Shown here in pieces: positions 16,358 to 25,439 of a stretch of 64,000 nucleotides of DNA. Origin of the DNA: JBCCGI01 sp039029355. GTDB taxonomy: Bacteria; Planctomycetota; UBA1135; GCA-002686595. The stretch spans positions 50,919 through 114,918 of the forward strand of contig JBCCGI010000020.1 of assembly GCA_039029355.1 (NCBI GenBank), read 5' to 3'. A program made the position numbers and the translations under genes. The notes beneath the pieces were generated by a model. It searched no databases. It saw only the letters and a list, made by a program, of their open reading frames with translations, and was not told the DNA's origin. Every line of letters begins with the position of its first letter. Within the stretch, counting starts at the first letter, position 1.

Positions 16358-19300
16358 TCAGCGAGGCCTCTCCTCTCCGAGCGCACGCTCGGCCTCGTCG
16401 GGGGAAAGCTGCTCGACGAGCGCGAGCATCTCTTCGAGCTCGGCGTCTCCGTCGGGTAGGGCGGCGGCGCCGTTCGCGGGTTCCGACGGCGCGGTGAGCC
16501 GGCGGACGGCGTCGGCCACGGCCGCGATCGTCGGCTCCTTGCCGAGCAGGGCCTCGAGCGGAACCTCCACGGCGAAGCGCGCCTTCAGGCGTGAGAGGAT
16601 CTGTACCGCGGCCAGCGACGTACCGCCCAGCGCGAAGTAGTCGTCGTGTACGCCGATCGGCCGGACCGGGAGGAACTCCTCCCAGATCTCGACCAGCGTG
16701 CTCTCGACGTCGTCGCGCGGCGCGTCGCCCCCGGTGGCGACGGACGCGGCGGACGCCGCGGCCTCGTCGCGAGCCGCGGGTGTATGGGCCCGCTCGACGC
16801 GCTGCGCGGCGTCCGAGGGAACCACGAGCAGCGGTCCCGGCGGCGGCGCGTCGGCCAGCCCGAGCCGATCGAGCGCGTGCTCAACGTCTTCGTCGGAGAG
16901 CGCGATCCGACGCAGCGCGTTGCCCTCGCCGAGCCGGTCGAGGCCGTGGCCCAGCTCCTCGCGGAGCGCCTCGAAGGCGACCGTCGACCACGGGACGTCC
17001 GCCGTCCGGGCGTGCCGCTGGACGAAGGCCTCGGCGAAGGCGTTCGCCGCCGCGTAGTCCGCGAACCCGACGCCGCCGACCTGAGCGGACAGCGAGGTTA
17101 CGACGAGCACATAGCGCGGCCGGCGACTCCCGAGCGCCTGCGCGAGCGCGGGCAGGCCGTCGACTCGCTCGCGCGCGAGCTCCGTGGCCGAGGGACGCTC
17201 GTCCTGCACGAGCAGGCGCGCGATCTCGGGACGCCCGCTCGCGCCGGCGTGGACGACGGCGTCGATCGGGCCACAGTCGGCCTCGGCCGCAGCGAGCGCA
17301 TCGGCGAGGGACACGGGGTCGCCGACGTCGGCGGCCCGCGCGACGATCCGCGCCGGGTGCCCGGCGACTTCGCGGAGGCGGGCGAGCGCCGCGGCCTGCT
17401 CGGCGCAGCCACCGTCCAGGCCCGACCCGAGCGCGATCACGCGGCGCGCGCCGCGGCGCAGCAGGTAGGTCGCGACCCGCTCGCCGAGACCGCCGGCCAG
17501 GCGGCCGATCAGCGCCACGGTGTCGCCGGCAGGTGCGCTCGACTCCGCCTCGGCGCACGCGGTCGGCGTGCGGAGCGGCGCCGGCAGATGGTCGAGCGCC
17601 CAGCGGTGCGGGCCCCGATAGGCGGCAACGCGCGGGGTCGCCGGGTCATCCGGGTCCGCGAGCAGCTCGTCGACGAGCGCCGGCGGAAGGAGCCGCGCGG
17701 CCGGATCGAGATCGACGCGCCGCACGCGCGCGGAGGCGAGCTCCTGACCGAGCACCTCCCCGACGGCAGCGACCGCGGCGGCGCTCGGGTCGAGCTCCTC
17801 GACACCGGTGACCTCGTGCGCGCCGGTCGTCACGAGCGTGAGCAACGTCGCGCGGTCGCCCGCGAGCGACTCCGCGAGCGTCCTGGCCCACGCGGTGGAG
17901 CCATGGGGCGGCAGGACGACGACGACGCGTGCCGCCTGGTCGGACGGCTCGAACGTGAGCGGCGACTCCAGCGACGCGCGCTGAACGGGGACGGCGCGGG
18001 CTTCGAGCGCGGCTGCGATCCCGTCTGCGCAGCCCTCGCCGAGCACGGCGACCGGAGCGCCCGGCGTCGCGGCGCGCGCGGGCGCAGCCAGACGGCGGAA
18101 GCTGGGGGTCCAGCCCCAGGCGTCGGCCGGAGCGCGCTCCGGGTCGACGTCGCCGGTTTGTACCGCGGTCTCGACCTGGCGCTCTGCCGGCCAGATGCGC
18201 GTGCGCTGGAACGGCGTCCGCGGCGCGGACGCGCTGCGCGGGCCGTCGCCGAGCCACGGGCCGAGGTCGCGGTCGTCGCGGCGCACGGCCAGCGCCCCCA
18301 CCGCGTCGAAGAGCGTCAAGAGCTCGCCGCGCCTGCGGGTCGCGGTCGCGACCGCGAGCACGTTGGGATCCTCGGCGAGGATCCCGCGCGTCAGCCCGGT
18401 GAGCGCGGCTCCCGGACCGACCTCGACGAGCTCCTGCACGCCGGCGGTCCACAGCGCGTCGATCGCGTCGGCGAAGCGGACCGGCTCGCGCAGCTGGCGC
18501 ACCCAGTGCTCGGGGCGTCCGATCTCCGAGCCAGCCAGCGTTCCGGTGAAGCTGGACACGAGCGGGATCCGCGGCGGCTGGAAGCGGATCGACGCAGCGG
18601 CGTCGCGCAGCTCGTCGAGCGCGGGCTCCATCCGCGCCGAGTGGAAGGCGTGCGAGACCGGCAGCGTCTGCGCTGCGGTCGCCTCGACGCCGAGCGACGC
18701 GATGAGCGCGTCGACCGCCGCGGCCGAGCCGGACACCACCACCTGGCGCGGTCCGTTGAAGGCCGCGATCGAGACGTCGTCTCCGGCCGCGCGCACCGCG
18801 CGCTCGACGCGCTCGGGCTCGAGCGGCAGGGCCACCATCTTGCCACCCGCCGGCAGCGCCGACATGCGCTCGGCGCGAACCCGCACGAGGCGTGCGGCGT
18901 CCTCGATGCCGAGCACGCCCGCGACGCACGCCGCGGCGAGCTCGCCGACGCTGTGGCCCAAGACGTAGTCCGGCTCGATCCCGCGCGAGCGCAGGAGGGC
19001 CGCCATCGCGACCTCGAACGCGAAGAGCGCGGGCTGCGCGTCGCCGGTGTCGATCACGCGCTCGCCGTCGACGCGCGCAGGATCCAGCAGCGCGCGCTCG
19101 CCGAGCACGCTGGCGCAACGGTCGAGGGTCTCACGGAACACGGGTTCGCGCTCGCGGAGGGCGAGCCCCATGCCGACCCAGGCCGAGCCCTGACCCGAAA
19201 ACAGGAACGCGAGCTTCCCCGCGGCGGCGCCGGTGCGCACCCGCCCGCGCGCCGCGCCCTGCCGCGTCTGGCGCGCGACGGCCGCGCGGAGGTTCTCGGC

Positions 19301-20893
19301 CAGCTCCGGCCCGTCCGCGCCGGTCGCGGCGATGCGCTCCGGCCCGCGGTCGCGGCCGAGCCAGGCGGCGCGCGCGAAGCCCGACAGCCGGTCGTTGGGC
19401 GTGCGCTCGAGCGCGTTCGCCCAGGTCCCGGCGAGGGCTTCCACCCGCCCCGCGTCACGCGCGCCGAGCACGACCGCAAACGGCCCCTCCGCGCGCGCCT
19501 CGCCCGGGCTCAGGTTCGGTGCCTCTTCGAGGACCACGTGCGCGTTGGTGCCGCCGAAGCCGAAGGAGCTGACCGCGGCCAGGCGGCGGCCTTCGATCGG
19601 CTCGAATGCGCTGCGGCCGCGCACGACTTCGAGGCCGGAGCCGCTCCAGTCGACATGGGTGCTCGGGGCTTCGAAGTTGGCTTGTGCGAAGAGCTCGCGG
19701 TGGCGCAGGGCGAGCACCGCCTTCACCAGCCCGGCGACGCCCGCGGCGCTCTCCAGGTGTCCGATGTTGGCCTTCACCGAGCCCAGCGCCAGCGGCCGCT
19801 CGGCGGGTCGGCCGGCGCCGTACACGTCGGCCAGGGCGCCGAGCTCGATCGGGTCGCCGAGCGCGGTTCCCGTGCCGTGCCCTTCGATCAGCCCGACCTG
19901 GCGCGGCTCTACGCCGGAGCCCTCCAGGGCGGCGCGCAGCACCGCGCGCTGGGAGGTTCCGTTGGGAGCGGTCAGGCCGCTAGAAGCGCCGTCTTGGTTG
20001 ACCGCCGACCCACGCAGCACGGCCCAGACGTCGTCGCCGTCCGCGATCGCGTCCGAGAGCCGCTTGAGAACGACCACGCCGCAGCCCTCGCCGCGCACGA
20101 ACCCGTCCGCGCGGGCGTCGTAGGCCTTGATGCGCCCATCCGGCGCGAGCATGCGGGCCTTGGCGAAGTTGACCGTCGACTCGGGCTCGAGCAGCAGGTT
20201 GACGCCGCCCGCGAGCGCGACGTCACATTCCCGCAGCCGCAGGCTCTGCAGCGCGAGGTGGATCGAGACCAGCGACGACGAGCAGGCCGTGTCGACCGCG
20301 AAGCTCGGCCCGGTCAGCCCGAGGACGTAGGAGACGCGCCCCGCGGCGACGCTGAAGGAGTTGCCGGTCGCGACGTAGCCGTCGATCTCCTCGGGGAGCG
20401 TCGTGCGGCGCAGCACCGACGAGTAGTCGCCGCTGCTGATGCCGAAGAAAACGCCCGCCGAGCCGCCGTAGAGCGACTCCGGCGCGATGGCCGCGTGCTC
20501 GAGCGCGTGCCAGCTCACTTCGAGCAGGAGGCGCTGCTGCGGGTCCATCCGCAGCGCCTCCGCCGGCGCGATGCCGAAGCGGGCCGCGTCGAACGACGCG
20601 ACGTCGTCGAGGTAGCCGCCGCGCGTCACGTAGGTCTTGCCGGGGGCGTCGGGGTCGGGGTCGTGGTAGCGCTCGCGATCCCAGCGGCCGTCGGGCAGCT
20701 CGCGCACCGCGTCGCGACCTTCGCGCAGGAGCTCGAGGAACTCCTCGGGCCCGTCTGCCCCGGGGAAGCGGCAGCCGATCCCGACGACGGCGACCGGCTC
20801 CGAGCGCACCCACGGGAGCGCGGGTCCGACACGCTCGCGCGATGCGATGGCCAGCTTGGTCGTGGAGAGGTCGGTCCGGCGGACGGAGTCCAT
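16358..20893 (-). CDS. Type I PKS module KS-AT-KR-ACP, first gene of the operon
   Basis: A 1511-residue polyketide synthase module. The ketosynthase (about 33-460) is canonical: DTACSSS with Cys204, HGTGT His339 and NIGHL His379. The acyltransferase has GHSVGE (Ser648) and HAFH at 748-751, predicting malonyl-CoA. A ketoreductase-like region (about 950-1330) keeps the Ser/Tyr catalytic pair, but its nucleotide loop reads GRLAGGLG rather than GGxGGLG, and the usual lysine of the LAPKVDG block is arginine (RERVDG), so activity is doubtful. The ACP carries LGGTSL (Ser1426). The C-terminus (EEMLALVEQL, LSPDEAERAL) is an acidic docking-like tail. The N-terminal 30 residues show no loading AT, CoA-ligase or GNAT domain, so the starter must come from elsewhere. 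The start ATG has no strong Shine-Dalgarno. The next gene upstream is divergent, so this gene probably leads the operon. Confidence 0.94.
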   Translation of the reverse strand: MDSVRRTDLSTTKLAIASRERVGPALPWVRSEPVAVVGIGCRFPGADGPEEFLELLREGRDAVRELPDGRWDRERYHDPDPDAPGKTYVTRGGYLDDVASFDAARFGIAPAEALRMDPQQRLLLEVSWHALEHAAIAPESLYGGSAGVFFGISSGDYSSVLRRTTLPEEIDGYVATGNSFSVAAGRVSYVLGLTGPSFAVDTACSSSLVSIHLALQSLRLRECDVALAGGVNLLLEPESTVNFAKARMLAPDGRIKAYDARADGFVRGEGCGVVVLKRLSDAIADGDDVWAVLRGSAVNQDGASSGLTAPNGTSQRAVLRAALEGSGVEPRQVGLIEGHGTGTALGDPIELGALADVYGAGRPAERPLALGSVKANIGHLESAAGVAGLVKAVLALRHRELFAQANFEAPSTHVDWSGSGLEVVRGRSAFEPIEGRRLAAVSSFGFGGTNAHVVLEEAPNLSPGEARAEGPFAVVLGARDAGRVEALAGTWANALERTPNDRLSGFARAAWLGRDRGPERIAATGADGPELAENLRAAVARQTRQGAARGRVRTGAAAGKLAFLFSGQGSAWVGMGLALREREPVFRETLDRCASVLGERALLDPARVDGERVIDTGDAQPALFAFEVAMAALLRSRGIEPDYVLGHSVGELAAACVAGVLGIEDAARLVRVRAERMSALPAGGKMVALPLEPERVERAVRAAGDDVSIAAFNGPRQVVVSGSAAAVDALIASLGVEATAAQTLPVSHAFHSARMEPALDELRDAAASIRFQPPRIPLVSSFTGTLAGSEIGRPEHWVRQLREPVRFADAIDALWTAGVQELVEVGPGAALTGLTRGILAEDPNVLAVATATRRRGELLTLFDAVGALAVRRDDRDLGPWLGDGPRSASAPRTPFQRTRIWPAERQVETAVQTGDVDPERAPADAWGWTPSFRRLAAPARAATPGAPVAVLGEGCADGIAAALEARAVPVQRASLESPLTFEPSDQAARVVVVLPPHGSTAWARTLAESLAGDRATLLTLVTTGAHEVTGVEELDPSAAAVAAVGEVLGQELASARVRRVDLDPAARLLPPALVDELLADPDDPATPRVAAYRGPHRWALDHLPAPLRTPTACAEAESSAPAGDTVALIGRLAGGLGERVATYLLRRGARRVIALGSGLDGGCAEQAAALARLREVAGHPARIVARAADVGDPVSLADALAAAEADCGPIDAVVHAGASGRPEIARLLVQDERPSATELARERVDGLPALAQALGSRRPRYVLVVTSLSAQVGGVGFADYAAANAFAEAFVQRHARTADVPWSTVAFEALREELGHGLDRLGEGNALRRIALSDEDVEHALDRLGLADAPPPGPLLVVPSDAAQRVERAHTPAARDEAAASAASVATGGDAPRDDVESTLVEIWEEFLPVRPIGVHDDYFALGGTSLAAVQILSRLKARFAVEVPLEALLGKEPTIAAVADAVRRLTAPSEPANGAAALPDGDAELEEMLALVEQLSPDEAERALGEERPR

Positions 20894-21245
20894 GGTGCAG
20901 GGTGCTTACGCAACGCGGCGGCACGAGGGGCGAGCATCTCGTTCGGTCGGGGCAGACCAGGAGCCGAGACCGCCTGGGTACGGCGGTCACGCCCGGCCAA
21001 AGACCGGCGCAGCGTCTAGTGCGTAATAATCAGTAGAAGGTCTGGGGGGAGGGAAGGACCGTCTGTCCGGGCGGGGAGCCTCCGCAGAGAGCCGAATCGG
21101 GGCAGACGTCGGGGACGCGGGGGAAATAAGCTAGTCCCCCCCCGGCGGGCGCGCAAGGGGTTATTGAGAACGAGTCTCAATCGGTTTAGCCTCCGCGCCC
21201 ACGCGGCGCCCCCGCTCACCCAGGCGCTCCCCCGATCGGCCAGCC
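20894..21245. promoter_or_regulatory. Divergent intergenic region between PKS operon and PepSY gene
   Basis: This 352-bp gap holds the promoters of two divergent transcripts: the leftward PKS-NRPS operon and the rightward PepSY gene. It has an A+T-rich patch near 21020-21040 (GTAATAATCAGTAG), unusual in this GC-rich DNA and a plausible position for a leftward promoter, plus the 19-bp palindrome listed separately. No reading frame within it looks like a gene. Because the palindrome lies in shared regulatory DNA, it could in principle influence both transcripts. Confidence 0.5.
21163..21181. promoter_or_regulatory. Fur-box-like palindrome
   Basis: ATTGAGAACGAGTCTCAAT is a perfect inverted repeat with 7-bp arms (ATTGAGA/TCTCAAT) and a 5-bp centre. 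It resembles iron-responsive Fur-family operators of the TGAGAAT-N-ATTCTCA type. It lies 65 bp before the PepSY start and about 270 bp before the divergent PKS start. Assignment to Fur rather than another dimeric regulator is inference, supported by the PepSY gene's likely iron link. Confidence 0.6.
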
Positions 21246-22811
21246 TTGACCACAACGACTCACTCGAAGCGCGTGCGGCGCCTCGGCTTTCTCACCCAGC
21301 GGCAGTGGTTCGCGCTCCACAGCTGGCTCGGCCTCAAGTTCGCGCTCTTGCTCAGCGTGATCCTGATCTCGGGGACCGTCGCGACGCTCGGCCATGAGAT
21401 CCACTGGCTGGTGAACCCGCACCTGCGCGTCACGCCGCAGGAGTCGCGCGTGTCCTGGCAGGAGATGGTGGCGAGCGTCGAGCGGGCCTATCCCGACCGG
21501 ACTCTCGCCAAGATCGGGCCGCAGCCCGGGGGACGCTTCGCTGTCCAGGCGATGATGTACACGCCCGACCGCGCGATCCGCTACGTCTACGTCGACCCCT
21601 ATACCGGCGAGGTGACCGGGGACACGCGCGGGTACAACGCGCACCTCTTCCTCCGCCACCTGCACCGCTTCCTGTTCCTCGGACCGACCGGCATCTACAT
21701 CGTCGGCTTCTTCTCGTTCTTCCTGATCGCGTCGCTGGTCAGCGGGCTGCTGGTGTATCGGAAGTTTTGGCGCGGGTTCTTCCGGCTGCCGCCGCTCCGC
21801 CCGGCGCGCGCCTTTTGGGGCGGCATGCACAAGGTCGCGGGGCTGTGGTCGCTGTGGTTCGTACTCCTGATGGGCGTCACCGGCGGCTGGTACTTTGCAG
21901 AGCAGCTCCTGACCGACACCGGCAACCGCGTGAGCCTCCCCCGCCCGCTCCTCACCGACGCGATGCTGGACGAGCTCAAGGGCTCCCCCACGACGCGCAT
22001 CGGCGTCGAAGAGGCCGTCCACGCCGCCCAGCGCGAGCTGCCGGGGCTACGCGTCGAGACGATCTCCTTCCCGGCCAACGCACACGATCCGATCCGCGTC
22101 AGCGGGCACACCGACGCGCTCCTCGTCCACGACCGCGCCAGCGCCGTCTACGTCCACCCGTTCGACGGGAGCGTGCTGGACAGCCACCGCGCGGAGGAGC
22201 TGAGCCTGGGCATGCGGCTCATCGAGAGCGCCAACCCGCTGCACTTCGGCGACTTCGGCGGGCTGGCCAGCAAGCTGGTGTGGCTCGCGTTCGGGATCCT
22301 GCTGTCGGGGCTGGCGATCAGCGGTGCGCTCGTTTGGGTCAAGCGCACGCACCACCGGCTCGCGGAGGACGGAGGACGTCCGCGGATGATGGGCCGGTGG
22401 AAGTACCTCAACCTGCTCTTCCTCGCGCCCCTGCCGGTCCTGGGCTACCTGTTCGTCGGCTTCACCGACCCCGTCCGCGCGGCGGGTCCGACGCTCCCCG
22501 CGCAGGAGCTCGGCGGCGGAGCGGCTTCGCTGACGCAGGTCAGGGAGGCGCGCCCGGGCGGCTCGGCGAGCTTCTTCGTCGACCTGTCGCCGGACCTGGC
22601 CCAGCGGGCGCGGGCCGTACACGTCAACGTGGGCGACGAGCCCGGCGAGGGCTCCGAGGTCGACGACTTCCTGCGCAAGCCGCGGGTCAAGGCGCCGGTT
22701 CCGAACGAGGCGGGCCCGGGCACCTCGGTGTGGCTGACGGTCGAGCTCCTCGACGGACGCCGCGAGAGCATCGGCTGGCCGCTCGAGCTGGCCGCGTCGC
22801 CGCAGGGATAG
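21246..22811 (+). CDS. PepSY-associated TM-helix membrane protein, likely iron/siderophore-linked
   Basis: A 521-residue inner-membrane protein of the PepSY-associated TM helix family (PiuB/FpvG/FoxB-like), whose studied members reduce iron-siderophore complexes using membrane haem. TM segments fall near 29-50, 148-171, 196-215, 337-362 and 382-405. Family-typical histidines occur in ALHSWLGLKF (His25), RHLHRF (138, 140) and GGMHKVAG (195), plausible haem ligands. The periplasmic loop (51-140) includes YVDPYTGEV, a PepSY-type sequence. The gene starts with TTG, and no good Shine-Dalgarno is visible; an in-frame GTG a few codons later is possible. The palindrome 65 bp upstream suggests iron repression. 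Its place beside the PKS-NRPS operon raises the possibility that it handles that product if the product chelates metal, but nothing in the sequence proves this. Confidence 0.85.
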   Translation: MTTTTHSKRVRRLGFLTQRQWFALHSWLGLKFALLLSVILISGTVATLGHEIHWLVNPHLRVTPQESRVSWQEMVASVERAYPDRTLAKIGPQPGGRFAVQAMMYTPDRAIRYVYVDPYTGEVTGDTRGYNAHLFLRHLHRFLFLGPTGIYIVGFFSFFLIASLVSGLLVYRKFWRGFFRLPPLRPARAFWGGMHKVAGLWSLWFVLLMGVTGGWYFAEQLLTDTGNRVSLPRPLLTDAMLDELKGSPTTRIGVEEAVHAAQRELPGLRVETISFPANAHDPIRVSGHTDALLVHDRASAVYVHPFDGSVLDSHRAEELSLGMRLIESANPLHFGDFGGLASKLVWLAFGILLSGLAISGALVWVKRTHHRLAEDGGRPRMMGRWKYLNLLFLAPLPVLGYLFVGFTDPVRAAGPTLPAQELGGGAASLTQVREARPGGSASFFVDLSPDLAQRARAVHVNVGDEPGEGSEVDDFLRKPRVKAPVPNEAGPGTSVWLTVELLDGRRESIGWPLELAASPQG

Positions 22812-22817
22812 AAAAGG

Positions 22818-22845
22818 GGGACGCCCGGGCGTGTCCGGGCGTCCC
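22818..22845. terminator. Intrinsic terminator hairpin between convergent genes
   Basis: GGGACGCCCGG (22818-22828) and CCGGGCGTCCC (22835-22845) form a perfect 11-bp stem with a 6-nt loop, between the stops of the PepSY gene and the convergent secreted-protein gene. Read on the minus strand the stem is followed by CCTTTTC, so it best serves the leftward gene; it may also stop rightward transcription. Confidence 0.7.
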
Positions 22846-22862
22846 GGCGGAACGGCTTCGCG

Positions 22863-23915
22863 CTAGAGCACGAGCGTCAGGGGCTCGGCGTTACTCGCGA
22901 AGTCGATCGAGCCCGTCACGACGTCGACCACGACGTAGGCGAAGTCGAGGTTGAGTCCGGCGAGGGCCGGGTCGAGGACGCCGGCGGCCACGTCGATTGC
23001 AGCGCTCGCGATGCCGTCTGCGTCGAGCGAACCGAGCGTGTCCACGAAGGGCGCCTGGTTCGCGGAGTTGACCGTGAGCGTGGTCACGGTGTCGATGTTC
23101 AGCGGGACGACGACCGACCCGAGCGGAGTCCCCGGCGACGTGCCGGCGGCCGAGCCCAGGACGATGTACAGGTCACCGGCTTGGACGCCGCCGGTCGAGA
23201 GGATCATCGACTGCGTCCCGCCGGCGCCGATCGAGATGCTCGACACGTCGGTGTTGAGCGGCTTCCAGTCCGCGACCAGCGCGCCGCCGAAGTCGAGCGT
23301 GGCGCTCGCACCGGCCGCTCCGTCGAAGAACCGGAAGTCGGCGTCGGTGTCGAGCGCGAAGCCATCGGCGGTCGGGACGATCGTGCCGGTGATGTCCGCG
23401 GGCTCCGACGTGTTTCCGGAGAAGTCGAAGAAGGCCGTTCCGACGACGGTGATGTTCACCATGCCGCTTACGACCTCGCCGACGACCGTCGTGCTGAAGT
23501 TGCCGAGGGCATCGACGCTGAAGTCCTCGGGAGACGTGCCCGCCGAGTTGACCGAGGTGACCTCGACCTCAAACCCGACGAACTCGATCGTCACGTCCGG
23601 GAAGCCCAGGAAGGCGGCCGGCGTGGTCGCCTCGAGGTCGGGGAACAGAAGCCGTCCCCCCGGAACGAACTGGCCGGTGGTCACGCCGCCGCCGGAGGTG
23701 GTGAGCTCGGCCCGCAGCGTTCCCGACGGGGTGAAGTTGGGATCCGGGACCGGGTCGACCGTGACCAGCGGGTTGGGCGGCAGCTCGTACGAGCCCGAGA
23801 AGGTGAAGGGCGAGCTCGGGGCATCGACCTGGAACACGTGGACCCCCTGCGCGGCGGAAGCGGAGGAGATCAGGGAAGCGGCGACGGCGAGGGGGATGAG
23901 ACGTTGCGGACGCAT
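22863..23915 (-). CDS. Secreted protein of unknown function with the shared C-terminal module
   Basis: A 350-residue exported protein. The N-terminus MRPQRLIPLAVAASLISSASA is a signal peptide with cleavage near residue 22. The body (about 23-240) is rich in Thr, Val, Gly and Asp with alternating hydrophobics, suggesting beta-sandwich folds, and contains no catalytic motif I recognise. The last 105 residues carry a module repeated across this window: an LYIVLGSAAG strand, PLGSVVVPLNID, LGSLDADGIA and a closing hydrophobic strand. The gene converges on the PepSY gene across a shared terminator, and a weaker copy of the Fur-like site lies 126 bp upstream. A role in iron acquisition is possible but only inferred from that site. 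Confidence 0.82.
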   Translation of the reverse strand: MRPQRLIPLAVAASLISSASAAQGVHVFQVDAPSSPFTFSGSYELPPNPLVTVDPVPDPNFTPSGTLRAELTTSGGGVTTGQFVPGGRLLFPDLEATTPAAFLGFPDVTIEFVGFEVEVTSVNSAGTSPEDFSVDALGNFSTTVVGEVVSGMVNITVVGTAFFDFSGNTSEPADITGTIVPTADGFALDTDADFRFFDGAAGASATLDFGGALVADWKPLNTDVSSISIGAGGTQSMILSTGGVQAGDLYIVLGSAAGTSPGTPLGSVVVPLNIDTVTTLTVNSANQAPFVDTLGSLDADGIASAAIDVAAGVLDPALAGLNLDFAYVVVDVVTGSIDFASNAEPLTLVL

Positions 23916-24040
23916 GGGTTCGGTTGGGTAGCGAGAAAGGCCGCAGCCATAGGCACTCCGGCCGCGGAACCGGCCGGCTCAGAGTCGAACCGGCGGGCGC
24001 AAGCAGCCTAGGGCGCCGGCCCTGGAGGTCGAGCCCTTTT

Positions 24041-24058
24041 TTGCGATTGCGTCTCAAT
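24041..24058. promoter_or_regulatory. Degenerate Fur-like site upstream of secreted protein
   Basis: TTGCGATTGCGTCTCAAT matches the perfect site at 21164-21181 at 13 of 18 positions, sharing the right arm GTCTCAAT. It lies 126 bp upstream of the secreted-protein start at 23915. A direct repeat of ATTGCGTCT (24046 and 24058) overlaps it. The left arm is poor, so binding is uncertain. Confidence 0.3.
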
Positions 24059-24145
24059 TGCGTCTGTGGCCGAGCCCGGGAGGCCCCCCGCATGGCGAGG
24101 GTCCTGAGCGGAGCCCCGGGCTCCTGACGCGCCGGGCCGCGGGCC

Positions 24146-25439
24146 CTACTGCACGACGAACGAGCCCACGCCGGTGGTCAGCAACGGCAGGGTCGGGCCG
24201 ACCGGGTCGAGCTCGGCGCCCTGCAGGTAAACGAGCGCGCCGAGCGGCAGCAGCGGTACGGGAACGGGGAACTCGACCCAGCCCTTGGGCTCGATCGCCT
24301 TCGCTCCCAGCGACGTCAGGGTCGTCAGGCCGCTGCCGATGCCGAGGCTAATGAGGCCTGGAAGCACCGAAGGCACCAGGTCGAGCGATGCGACGAGCAG
24401 GGCTAGGTTCTGGGGCTTACCGCCGACGCGCACCGGGAGCGTCGCTCCGGGGGCGCCCCGCGGCAGTGCCTGGCCTTCATCCACCAACAGCACGGGCGAC
24501 TTGGGCGCGGCGACGTCCAGCTGGGCGGAGGCCTGGCAGCCCGGGCAGGAGGCGTGCTTCACGGTCACCGTGGTCGCGCCCCGGGGCGCCCAGCAGCGGC
24601 AGCTCGAGGTGCAGCTCGGTAGCGCTGACCGAGGTCCAGGTGTCATGGGCCGGATCCAGCGGCGCTCCGTCGACCCAGACCTCCCCCACCTGGTCAAGCT
24701 GGGTACCGCGCAGCGTGACGTGCTCCAGCTTCGACGACACGAGCGCCGGCACCGGGTCGGGCTCGACCTCGGTGATCGCCAGCGTGGTCGCGCTCGCGGC
24801 CTGCCGGTCGGGCAGGAAGCCGAGGTTGCGGTGCAGGAACAGGCGCCCGGTGTCCGTGAAGGACGAGCCCTCCGAGCGCACCAGGTCACGATCGCCGTCG
24901 CCGTCGAAGTCCTCGGGCACGGCCAGGGTAAGCAGCCCCGACTGCGCGCTGACCAGCTGCTGGGCCCACTCCCCCGGCGTGCCGGGATGGCGATGCCAGG
25001 TCACTTGGGACGAGTTGCCGCGCCCCGACACGACCACCTCTAGCGTGCCGTCCCGATCGAAGTCCACCGGCTCGACGTGGGAGGCGTCCGGCGAGCACGT
25101 GCTGATGGCCTGCGGGGGGCCGAAGGTGCCGGTCCCGAGCTCGTTCTCGAACCAGTACACGCTGTCTTCCGGCTCGTAGGCCACCACCACGTCGGCGTCG
25201 CCGTCCCCCTCGAAGTCGAAGGCGGTGCCGTAGGTCGGGTCGCCGAGCTGATCGGCGATCAGGTGCTCGCCGCCGAACGTTCCGAGCCCGTCCAGGTTCT
25301 CCGACCACAGCACACGGTAGAAGGGGGCGTCGACCCCCAGCAGGTCCAGGCCTCCGTCGCCGTCCATGTCGCCGTGGTCGAGTGAGATCGGCTGCCCGGC
25401 GCCCGTCGGCAGAGGTTGCTTGAAGGAGAAGGTCCCCAA
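24146..25439 (-). pseudogene. Decayed FG-GAP/VCBS repeat secreted protein (frameshifted, no signal peptide)
   Basis: The minus strand encodes FG-GAP/VCBS-type repeats, with calcium-binding DGDGG, DFEGDGDADV, DFDRDGTLEV and DFDGDGDRDL blocks in the first 200 residues. These are followed by a beta-rich region and a C-terminus like the window's shared terminal module (GWVEFPVPVPLLPLGALVYLQG). The frame breaks near 24575-24590 in the GC run GCCCCGGGGCGC: upstream residues end LHLELPLLGAP in one frame and continue ATTVTVKHASCPGC in another. The 5' end also looks incomplete: the only start is a TTG at 25439, a stop lies in frame at 25464-25466, and no signal peptide precedes the repeats. Either this is a truncated, frameshifted remnant or the run contains a base error; the missing signal peptide favours true decay. 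Confidence 0.7.

Noticed and set aside
16342..16386. Upstream ATG (16386) as the start of the luciferase-like gene
   Set aside because: It adds residues without similarity and overlaps the PKS end; GTG at 16341 has a ribosome site and starts at the conserved VDFGLF.
16646..21019. Very long plus-strand open frame opposite the first PKS (and a similar one at 1230-4430)
   Set aside because: The translations are Arg/Gly/Ala-rich with no motif, a normal by-product of high GC third positions opposite a real gene. The minus strand carries clear KS, AT and ACP domains.
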